A stretch of DNA of 9,435 bases from Octadecabacter sp. (GTDB taxonomy: Bacteria > Pseudomonadota > Alphaproteobacteria > Rhodobacterales > Rhodobacteraceae). Below, piece after piece: positions 1 to 5,919 of this stretch. The translations under genes were made by a program, and so were the position numbers. Position 1 is the first letter of the stretch. Each line of letters opens with the position of its first letter. The notes under the pieces are model-generated. The model ran no database searches, had not been told where the DNA came from, and saw only the letters and a list, made by a program, of their open reading frames with translations. The stretch is taken from assembly GCA_018500065.2 (NCBI GenBank), contig JAHBAO020000217.1:1-9435 (forward strand). Direction: 5' to 3'.

Positions 1-1
1 C

Positions 2-778
2 GATGCGTCTTTCGGCATGTTTGGGGCTGGCGTGGAATATGCCAGCGTTGTCTTCATGATGCTCGCAGCGTTGCCGTTTGTGCGCTACGTCCAACTGATT
101 TCGGGGGGCGGGGCGACGCCGCTGTTCAAGGACAGCCAGATCCGTACGTTCTTTATTGTCGCCATAACATTGGTCGCAGTGCTGTCCCTCTGGCAGTGGG
201 CCCAAAGTGATCGCATGAACGAAACGGCCTTTCGCCAATCGTTGTTTAATGTCGTCTCGATCCTGACAGGCACCGGATATGCGAGCGCCGATTACATGCA
301 GTGGGGGCCATTCGCCGTTACGATGTTTTTCTTCATTGGCCTGATCGGGGGCTGCGCGGGATCAACGGCGTGCAGCGTGAAAATTTTCCGCTACCAACTG
401 CTGTTCACGTCCATCAAAGCGCAAATCAGGCGCATTCACTCGCCGCACGGGATATTCACGCCGCGCTATCAGGGCCGCGCGGTTGGCGACGACGTTTTGA
501 ACTCGGTTATGGCGTTCTTTGTCGCGTTTATGGTGGCGATTGGTGTGGTTGGCGTTGCGCTGGCGTTTACGGGGCTGGACTTCATCACCTCAATTTCAGG
601 CGCGGCCACCGCACTGGCAAACGTCGGTCCGGGGCTTGGCAATGAGATCGGCCCAGCAGGAAGCTTCGCGGGCCTGAACGACACCGCAAAATGGATACTC
701 GCAATCGCGATGCTGGTTGGCCGGCTTGAGATCATGGCCGTCTTCACCATCATCAGCTGGCACTTTTGGAGAGACTGA
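2..778 (+). CDS. trkH: TrkH-family potassium uptake protein, C-terminal part (5' end outside window)
   Basis: This is the C-terminal half of an inner-membrane K+ transport subunit that forms the ion pore and works with a cytoplasmic TrkA-type regulator. The reading frame is open from base 2, so the fragment is 258 residues and no start is visible; the ATG at 17 is an internal Met. Family signatures seen are a pore-loop segment LTGTGYASAD near residue 95, the GGCAGSTACSVKIFRY segment near residue 120 (usual form GGCAGSTAGGIK), the last pore loop ANVGPGLG near residue 205, and the closing LVGRLEIMAVF followed by an aromatic WHFWRD tail. Several hydrophobic helices separate these. The TGA at 776-778 lies two bases before the ATG of the next gene, whose ribosome binding site lies inside this gene, so the two are probably one transcript. 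Family assignment is firm; TrkH versus KtrB-like subtype is less certain. Confidence 0.93.
   Translation, partial: DASFGMFGAGVEYASVVFMMLAALPFVRYVQLISGGGATPLFKDSQIRTFFIVAITLVAVLSLWQWAQSDRMNETAFRQSLFNVVSILTGTGYASADYMQWGPFAVTMFFFIGLIGGCAGSTACSVKIFRYQLLFTSIKAQIRRIHSPHGIFTPRYQGRAVGDDVLNSVMAFFVAFMVAIGVVGVALAFTGLDFITSISGAATALANVGPGLGNEIGPAGSFAGLNDTAKWILAIAMLVGRLEIMAVFTIISWHFWRD
768..773 (+). promoter_or_regulatory. Ribosome binding site GGAGAG that fixes the start at 781
   Basis: GGAGAG ends 7 bases before ATG 781. It overlaps the end of the TrkH gene and argues against the TTG at 766 as a start, because that codon would overlap the site itself. Confidence 0.7.
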
Positions 779-780
779 TC

Positions 781-2391
781 ATGACGACACGACCATTGGG
801 CGCGCAAATTTCGCATATGTTGAAGGACCGCGGCGTTGATGTGATTTTCGGCATTCCGGGGGTGCACAATCAAGAAATGTATCGCGGTATCGAAGAGGCG
901 GGCATCACCCATGTCCTAGCGCGCCACGAACAGGGCGCGGGCTTTATGGCGGATGGCTATGCCCGTGCGACGGGTGGCTTTGGGGTGTGCTACGTCATTA
1001 CCGGGCCGGGGCTGTGCAATACCATGACGCCGCTTGGTCAGGCGTATTCTGACAGTGTTTCGGTTCTGTGCTTGTCCAGTTGTCTGGATGATGTCGTGGG
1101 CCGCAAAGGGCAATTGCACCAGATGAAAGACCAAGTCGGTGCGGCGGCAACCGTGTGTGACTGGTCCGAAACGGCGGCGGATGCAAAAACGGCGTATCGC
1201 TTGATTGATCGCGCTTTGAGGGACTTTTCAGTGGGTGACCCACGGCCCAAAAATATAAGTGTGCCGATTGCGGCGCTACAAGGAATGGCAGAGCCGCATA
1301 AAGCAGCACCATATGGAGAAGGGCGGTTGCATCCTGATCCCAAAGACGTCGCGATCACAGCCAATGAACTGCGCAATGCCAAGAAACCGATGATTATCTT
1401 TGGCGGTGGCGCCAAAGGTTTGGCGGACCTGAACACCGAGACGGGTTCAAACCGGATTGCCCCGTTGCTGAGCCGCATCGCGCCCGCGACGTTCTGCACG
1501 TTTGCCGGACGTGGGATTGTCCCGCTCGAATATCCTTTGCACTTTGGTCCGTTCTTGACCCGCCCTGACAGCACGCGCGTCATTGGCGAAGCTGATCTTG
1601 TTGTCGTCATCGGCTCGCAACTCGCCGAGGTTGATATCTGGCGGGAACACCTTGGCCACAGCGCCAAGATGATCCGCGTTGATACCAGCCAAGAGGCGCT
1701 AACGACCGACATGGACGCCTATTTCAACATCCGCGCCGATAGTTCGGCCTTTGTTGATGCGCTTTTGGTTGAACTTGGTGAAACGGCGCAGCCATCTGAT
1801 TGGTCTGCGGCTGATATCGCCAAATCCCGCAGTAAATGGCGCAGCGAAGTGGATGCGGAGTTCCCAAATATCCTGCCCATTATGGACGCTCTGCGCGACG
1901 CAATGCCTGACGACGCGATGATTTATTCGGACATGACCCAATTCGCCTATGCCGCGAAAGAATGTTGGGACATGGGCCGTGCGGGGCATTGGCACCACCC
2001 ATCCGGCTTTGGCACCCTGGGCTATGCGCTGCCCGCATCGATTGGTGGGGCAGTTGCGCGGCGCGGTAAACCAACGCTTTGCATACATGGCGACTACGGC
2101 ATCCAATACACAATTGCCGAACTCGCCACAGCTGTTGAGCTGTGCTTACCGCTGCCGATTATCCTTTGGGACAATGGTAAGCTGGGGGCGATTGAGGACA
2201 GCATGATTGCAGCGCAAATTGCGCCCAATTCAGTGATCCAACGCAATCCGGATTTCATAGCGCTCGCCACGGCCTACGGCGCAGAAGCCGTGCAACCCGC
2301 AACGCTGGCCGACATAGCCCCAGCGCTTACTGCGGCGCTAAAGGCGGATGTTCCCACGATTATCCGGCTGACACCCGCGCTGGCCCGCTAG
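781..2391 (+). CDS. Thiamine-diphosphate-dependent enzyme, acetolactate synthase / AruI (5-guanidino-2-oxopentanoate decarboxylase)-like
   Basis: A 536-residue cytoplasmic enzyme with the full three-domain plan of the acetolactate synthase superfamily. The N-terminal pyrimidine-binding domain (about 1-165) has GIPGVHNQEMYRG and LARHEQGAGFMADGYAR; Glu50 in RHEQ is the expected ThDP-activating glutamate. The central domain is about 185-330. The C-terminal pyrophosphate-binding domain starts near 365, with GFGTLGYALPASIGGA at 409-424 and the metal-binding motif HGDYG (436-440) followed 27 residues later by WDNGKLGAIEDSM. The third motif position is Tyr instead of the common Gly. Such sequences are often annotated as 5-guanidino-2-oxopentanoate decarboxylase, an arginine-catabolic enzyme, but the substrate cannot be read from sequence and no arginine genes are in view. 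It is close-coupled to trkH with no evident functional link. ATG 781 was chosen for its Shine-Dalgarno site. Confidence 0.88.
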   Translation: MTTRPLGAQISHMLKDRGVDVIFGIPGVHNQEMYRGIEEAGITHVLARHEQGAGFMADGYARATGGFGVCYVITGPGLCNTMTPLGQAYSDSVSVLCLSSCLDDVVGRKGQLHQMKDQVGAAATVCDWSETAADAKTAYRLIDRALRDFSVGDPRPKNISVPIAALQGMAEPHKAAPYGEGRLHPDPKDVAITANELRNAKKPMIIFGGGAKGLADLNTETGSNRIAPLLSRIAPATFCTFAGRGIVPLEYPLHFGPFLTRPDSTRVIGEADLVVVIGSQLAEVDIWREHLGHSAKMIRVDTSQEALTTDMDAYFNIRADSSAFVDALLVELGETAQPSDWSAADIAKSRSKWRSEVDAEFPNILPIMDALRDAMPDDAMIYSDMTQFAYAAKECWDMGRAGHWHHPSGFGTLGYALPASIGGAVARRGKPTLCIHGDYGIQYTIAELATAVELCLPLPIILWDNGKLGAIEDSMIAAQIAPNSVIQRNPDFIALATAYGAEAVQPATLADIAPALTAALKADVPTIIRLTPALAR

Positions 2392-2461
2392 CGCCACGAA
2401 CCGGCAAGGAAATCGCCGACCCGCGCCGTTCCGGTCGCGTCTTGGCGTGGGGTGGCAGTGC

Positions 2462-4237
2462 TTAGTCGCTCCAGCAGCTCACAAGGACGGCCATGTCTGC
2501 GGCCATCAATGTCAGCGCCTCTGGCGTCATGTAGGCCACGGAATCCGTGGTTGCGACATCAATCCCCGCACCCGATATAGATGAGATGATTTGATCCGCA
2601 TCGACGGAGAACGACACGTCCGGCGGCAACGACTGCCCGTTGGTCTGCCCTTTTGGCAACAACATCCCCAGCACCGCGCCACCGTTGTCATAAACCGGGC
2701 CGCCCGCATCACCGGGTTGCGCAAAGATTGACAGGCGTTTGACTTCGTCTTCGCCGTTCAACCCGCGAATGTCGGCCAATGTACCAAATGTCAGCGCAGG
2801 TGTCGTCAGCACGCCACCGTAAGGGAAACCCGCCACAGCGACTTCGGCCTGCAAACGCGGCACACCTGTTTGAAATTCCGCAACCGCAGGGGGGGCAAGG
2901 CGCGTGGTCGGGCGTAGAACCGCAAGACCCAGCTTTGCATCCTGATGCACGACCGTCGCGTCATGTTCCATGCCCAACGTGATCGACGTACATTCGCCAA
3001 TGGCTTCGATCGTTGTCAGGACTTCGCCGGACCGGTTGATATAAAAACCGGAGCGATCACGGATCGGTTTGCGCACGGCAAGACCTGCCACAAGATCAAT
3101 CGCCTGATCTTCATCAGGGCGGGCAATAGCAGGGTCCAGAACGCCATCAATCGTTGCAAAGCTTGCTTGCATTTCTGCCAGCACGCGGCGGCGTCGCTCA
3201 TCATCGCCCGCAGGCCAAACAAGTGTGAAGCCTTTGATTTCGTTATTTTCTAGTACCACGGACGTGAAGGAATGAAGATCATCATCAAAGCCTTCGATTT
3301 CAAACCCGCGGTCACGACGGGACCGTTCACCGGTTGGTGGAATGATCGCCAGTGTTTGCAAGATTTCGTACAGACCGAACATGCGTGTCTGGTCGCCCGG
3401 CTGCGAGATCAGCAAGACCTGCGCCGCAACATCACCTGACGGATCAAAGCGTGCGAAGGGCGGTTCGTATTCTGCAAATCGCACGACGCCCGTCGGGATT
3501 TGAATTTCGATGCCGGAGGCATCATCGCGCACGAGCTGCAGGCCCATGCCGTCCAGAATAGAATTATACGCACTCAACAGTTCGGCACGTTGGCCTGTTG
3601 TTAGGACGCCCGTGGGCTCGTGGTTGTTGGCTTCTTGCCATGCGACCATCGAACGTCGCGTGCCACGGCCAAAGGCGCCATCAATCGCACTGTCATAAAA
3701 ACCGGCCCATTGGAGGGCCGTTTGCAGCAAACGCTTTTGGTCTCCCTCAAGGGCTTGTTCGCTGACTTGGGCTTCACGGTAGGTTTCATCAGGTGTCGGG
3801 ATTGGGTTTGGCTCAGGAATTGGTTCAGGTTCCACAATCGCAACAGGGGTGTCGGTTACGGTCGGCGTGTCTAGGGTCGGCGTAGCAACATCCACAGGCG
3901 CAACAGGTGCAGTCACACCAACCGGCCAGAACTGCGTGCGAAACCGTCCACCATCCACTATGTAGCTATCGCTTGGGATAACACCCGCGCGGCGCAGCTG
4001 GCTTAACTGGGTGTCAGCATCGCCAGCTGCATAAGGTCCAAGCGCAATCCCGTACCATCCGCCGGGCAGGGCGAACCCTGTAACATCCGGCACGCCTGCG
4101 GCCGCGTAGCCGCGTGCGGCGTTTTGTGCGTCTGTCAATGTACGTTGCGCCTCAATCTGAATCCAAACGCTTTGTTGGGCCGCCGCCGGAAGCGCCATGA
4201 AAATACTGATGATAAGTGCGGAAAAAATACGAAGCAT
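2462..4237 (-). CDS. Secreted SPOR-like / peptidoglycan-binding protein with a catalytically degenerate trypsin-like domain
   Basis: A 591-residue protein, probably periplasmic. Residues 1-20 form a signal peptide (MLRIFSALIISIFMALPAAA, likely cut before Gln21). Residues 23-107 look like a SPOR-type repeat (VWIQIEAQRTLTDAQ, WYGIALGPY). A Pro/Thr/Glu linker covers 109-150. Residues 163-225 are a PG_binding_1-type domain (LQTALQWAGFYDSAIDGAFG). Residues 230-365 are a region I cannot assign. Residues 383-530 have a chymotrypsin-like fold signature (SGFYINRSGEVLTTIEAI, GLAVLRP, QPGDAGGPVYDNGGAVLGML). The positions of the triad carry Glu411 for His, Gly437 for Asp and Ala511 for Ser, so peptidase activity is not expected. 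It probably binds the cell wall and acts as a scaffold or sensor (inference). The frame stays open upstream to 4564, but that extension would overlap glyQ and precede a clear signal peptide, so ATG 4237 is used. It is divergent from glyQ and convergent with the ThDP enzyme, with 70 bp between stops and no clear terminator. Confidence 0.85.
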   Translation of the reverse strand: MLRIFSALIISIFMALPAAAQQSVWIQIEAQRTLTDAQNAARGYAAAGVPDVTGFALPGGWYGIALGPYAAGDADTQLSQLRRAGVIPSDSYIVDGGRFRTQFWPVGVTAPVAPVDVATPTLDTPTVTDTPVAIVEPEPIPEPNPIPTPDETYREAQVSEQALEGDQKRLLQTALQWAGFYDSAIDGAFGRGTRRSMVAWQEANNHEPTGVLTTGQRAELLSAYNSILDGMGLQLVRDDASGIEIQIPTGVVRFAEYEPPFARFDPSGDVAAQVLLISQPGDQTRMFGLYEILQTLAIIPPTGERSRRDRGFEIEGFDDDLHSFTSVVLENNEIKGFTLVWPAGDDERRRRVLAEMQASFATIDGVLDPAIARPDEDQAIDLVAGLAVRKPIRDRSGFYINRSGEVLTTIEAIGECTSITLGMEHDATVVHQDAKLGLAVLRPTTRLAPPAVAEFQTGVPRLQAEVAVAGFPYGGVLTTPALTFGTLADIRGLNGEDEVKRLSIFAQPGDAGGPVYDNGGAVLGMLLPKGQTNGQSLPPDVSFSVDADQIISSISGAGIDVATTDSVAYMTPEALTLMAADMAVLVSCWSD

Positions 4238-4283
4238 GGCTGTGAAAACGTCCCTAAAGTGTCTGGCGACTGCAAACCCAACC

Positions 4284-4301
4284 GCGCGTCCCGCGCTTTT
4301 T
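4284..4301 (+). terminator. GC-only hairpin followed by T5 (possible intrinsic terminator or attenuator)
   Basis: GCGCG (4284-4288), loop TCC, CGCGC (4292-4296), then five T. The stem is perfect but only 5 bp. On the + strand it lies upstream of glyQ with no + strand gene before it, so it may act on antisense or leader transcripts or be chance. In the opposite direction it would sit in the leader of the secreted protein gene and lack a U-tract. Confidence 0.3.
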
Positions 4302-4325
4302 AACACTCTTGTTCCAAAGCGCACG

Positions 4326-4365
4326 TGCAAACTGGTCGCAGAGAGCAAAAATTTACCGGTTTGCA
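4326..4365. repeat. 11-bp inverted repeat with 18-base spacer, upstream of glyQ
   Basis: Arm TGCAAACTGGT (4326-4336) faces arm ACCGGTTTGCA (4355-4365). Ten positions are complementary and one is T opposite G, which would be a G-U pair in a + strand RNA but a C/A mismatch in the other direction. It lies between two divergent genes. It may be an operator for a dimeric regulator of either gene, or a hairpin if glyQ transcription starts further upstream. Neither is proven. Confidence 0.5.
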
Positions 4366-4390
4366 AGGGGATCACGGGGATTTGCGCACA

Positions 4391-4418
4391 TTGACCCTCG
4401 CTCCGCAGCAACTTATGC
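4391..4418 (+). promoter_or_regulatory. Weak candidate promoter for glyQ
   Basis: TTGACC at 4391-4396 resembles a -35 box, and TTATGC at 4413-4418, 16 bases later, is a poor -10. A start near 4425 would give a leader of about 20 bases that includes the Shine-Dalgarno site. If right, the inverted repeat at 4326-4365 lies just upstream of the promoter as DNA and is not transcribed. Confidence 0.25.
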
Positions 4419-4434
4419 AAGCGCCAGCAATCCA

Positions 4435-4440
4435 TGAGGG
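4435..4440 (+). promoter_or_regulatory. Ribosome binding site TGAGGG for glyQ
   Basis: TGAGGG ends 4 bases before ATG 4445, a short but workable spacing. The in-frame ATG at 4415 has no comparable site, which supports 4445 as the start. Confidence 0.5.
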
Positions 4441-4444
4441 TCCA

Positions 4445-5374
4445 ATGGCCGATACACCGCGCAGTTTCCAAGAGATTATCCTTCGACTTCAGTCCTACTG
4501 GGCTGCCAACGGCTGTGCGTTGATGCAGCCTTACGACATGGAGGTGGGTGCAGGCACGTTTCACCCCGCCACCACGCTGCGTTCTTTAGGTGATGTGCCG
4601 TGGGCCGCGGCCTATGTGCAGCCTTCGCGCCGCCCGACGGATGGGCGCTATGGTGAGAACCCGAACCGTTTGCAGCACTACTACCAGTTCCAAGCGCTGA
4701 TTAAGCCAAGCCCGCCCAATTTACAGGACCTGTATCTTGGATCATTGGAAGCCATTGGTGTCGACATGGAATTGCATGACATCCGCTTCGTTGAGGACGA
4801 CTGGGAAAGCCCGACGCTGGGGGCGTCCGGCCTTGGCTGGGAAGTCTGGTGTGATGGTATGGAAGTGTCGCAATTCACCTATTTCCAACAGGTTTGCGGC
4901 CATGATTGCCACCCTGTTTCGGGGGAGCTGACGTACGGTCTGGAACGTCTTGCGATGTATGTGCTGGGCGTTGATCACGTGATGGACATGCCGTTCAACG
5001 CCCCAGATGCGCCGATTGCGTTGACTTACGGGGATGTGTTCAAGCAGGCGGAACAGGAATACTCGCGCTTCAACTTCGATATCGCGGATACCGATATTCT
5101 GCTGAAGCATTTTGAAGATGCGGAGCGCGAATGCGCTGCAATTCTAAGCCACGAACATATTGACCCGAAGAATGGCAATAAAATCGTCATGGCGCAGCCG
5201 GCCTATGATCAATGCATCAAGGCCAGTCACCTATTTAACCTGCTTGATGCACGCGGCGTGATTTCGGTTACGGAACGCCAAGCCTACATCGGGCGTGTGC
5301 GCGCGTTGTCCAAACTGTGCGCTGATGCATTCTTGCAGACTGCTGCTGGTGGCTTCAAGGAGGCAAGCGCATGA
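4445..5374 (+). CDS. glyQ: Glycyl-tRNA synthetase alpha subunit
   Basis: A 309-residue catalytic subunit of the bacterial alpha2beta2 glycyl-tRNA synthetase (class II), which forms glycyl-adenylate from glycine and ATP in the cytoplasm and, with GlyS, charges tRNA-Gly. Length matches the family. Visible signatures are SFQEIILRLQSYWAANGC (7-24), MEVGAGTFHPATTLR (32-46), the motif 2 region YVQPSRRPTDGRYGENPNR (57-75) with its ATP-contacting Arg residues, GWEVWCDGMEVSQFTYFQQ (131-149), and motif 3 ELTYGLERLAMYV (161-173) with the conserved GLERLA arginine. The start at 4445 gives MADTPRSFQE, a normal family N-terminus. The stop TGA overlaps the next ATG (ATGA at 5371-5374), so it heads an operon with the small membrane protein gene and glyS. 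It is divergent from the secreted pseudoprotease gene across 207 bp. Confidence 0.98.
   Translation: MADTPRSFQEIILRLQSYWAANGCALMQPYDMEVGAGTFHPATTLRSLGDVPWAAAYVQPSRRPTDGRYGENPNRLQHYYQFQALIKPSPPNLQDLYLGSLEAIGVDMELHDIRFVEDDWESPTLGASGLGWEVWCDGMEVSQFTYFQQVCGHDCHPVSGELTYGLERLAMYVLGVDHVMDMPFNAPDAPIALTYGDVFKQAEQEYSRFNFDIADTDILLKHFEDAERECAAILSHEHIDPKNGNKIVMAQPAYDQCIKASHLFNLLDARGVISVTERQAYIGRVRALSKLCADAFLQTAAGGFKEASA
5357..5363 (+). promoter_or_regulatory. Strong ribosome binding site AAGGAGG inside the end of glyQ
   Basis: AAGGAGG ends 7 bases before ATG 5371, an almost ideal site. Together with the ATGA overlap it suggests the downstream gene is translated efficiently and coupled to glyQ. Confidence 0.8.
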
Positions 5375-5919
5375 ACGCGACACGTTTGGCGATCGTTTTC
5401 ATCCTTGGCTCCGGCTTTTTGGCAGGCGCCGGGATGCTCTATTTGCAGAACTACGCCGGCTGGGCCGAGCTTGATGGGGCGCAGGTTGGAGAAATCCAAT
5501 TACAGACCGTTGCGACAGGCGATCTTGAGGCGATTCTAGCAGAAAATGTAAAGGGCCTCGATACGGTTGAAGAGGGCGTTCGCCTGTCCGGAGACCTGTC
5601 GTTTCGCGCCTGCTTCACCACGCCCCAAAGCATCGCCATGCTGAGCGAGACCTATGTGATTGCCGACAATGCAGAGCCGCTGACCTCGCCCCGTTGGTTC
5701 GAGTGCTACGAGGCGCGTGAGGTTGGTCTGGCGTTGGAGAACGACGAGGCCGTGGCGTTTCGGGGCGAAGAGAATATCGCCTATGGGGTCGACCGGATGG
5801 TTGCCATTCTGCCAGACGGCCGCGGTTTCGTCTGGCACCAGCTTAACCCGTGCGGGGAGGCCGTTTTTGCCGGCGACAATACCCCCGAAGACTGCCCAGA
5901 ACCGCCGGAGGATTTTTAA
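5371..5919 (+). CDS. Small membrane-anchored protein between glyQ and glyS (DUF6446-like), function unknown
   Basis: A 182-residue protein with one N-terminal hydrophobic segment (about 5-25, LAIVFILGSGFLAGAGMLYL) and no typical signal-peptidase site, so probably an inner-membrane anchor with a periplasmic domain. The soluble part is acidic and has four cysteines (81, 112, 161, 175), which could form two disulfides in the periplasm (inference). Motifs include LSFRACFTTPQSIAML, SPRWFECYEA, ILPDGRGFVWHQLNPCGEAV and an acidic tail PEDCPEPPEDF. I recall this family as DUF6446, found between glyQ and glyS in Rhodobacterales; that name comes from memory and was not checked. It overlaps glyQ by 4 bases, and its TAA directly abuts the ATG of glyS, so it is a true operon member. 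No catalytic motif was recognised. Confidence 0.9.
   Translation: MNATRLAIVFILGSGFLAGAGMLYLQNYAGWAELDGAQVGEIQLQTVATGDLEAILAENVKGLDTVEEGVRLSGDLSFRACFTTPQSIAMLSETYVIADNAEPLTSPRWFECYEAREVGLALENDEAVAFRGEENIAYGVDRMVAILPDGRGFVWHQLNPCGEAVFAGDNTPEDCPEPPEDF
5907..5911 (+). promoter_or_regulatory. Ribosome binding site GGAGG for glyS
   Basis: GGAGG ends 8 bases before ATG 5920 and lies within the last codons of the preceding gene, supporting coupled translation and this start. Confidence 0.75.

Noticed and set aside
766..780. TTG start at 766 for the ThDP enzyme
   Set aside because: It overlaps the Shine-Dalgarno site GGAGAG, and the conserved family N-terminus begins at ATG 781.
1038..1712. Long antisense frame (224 residues) opposite the ThDP enzyme gene
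   Set aside because: It is low-complexity in composition, has no recognisable domain, and lies wholly inside a well-supported gene; it is a typical GC-rich shadow frame.
2392..2461. Intrinsic terminator between the convergent ThDP and secreted-protein genes
   Set aside because: Only short pairings such as ACCGG/CCGGT and GCCAC/GTGGC are present, with no T-tract on either strand.
4325..4444. Longer glyQ starting at 4325 or at ATG 4415
   Set aside because: The family N-terminus begins at MADTPRSFQE (4445), which has a Shine-Dalgarno site; the upstream codons do not look like GlyQ.
4238..4444. T-box or glycine riboswitch upstream of glyQ
   Set aside because: I see no T-box bulge sequence, specifier-loop arrangement or glycine aptamer core. 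The leader is short, and T-box control is not usual in Alphaproteobacteria.
4238..4564. In-frame N-terminal extension of the secreted protein up to base 4564 (700 residues)
   Set aside because: It would overlap 120 bases of glyQ coding sequence on the other strand, is not composed like the rest of the protein, and buries a clear signal peptide that starts at the ATG at 4237.
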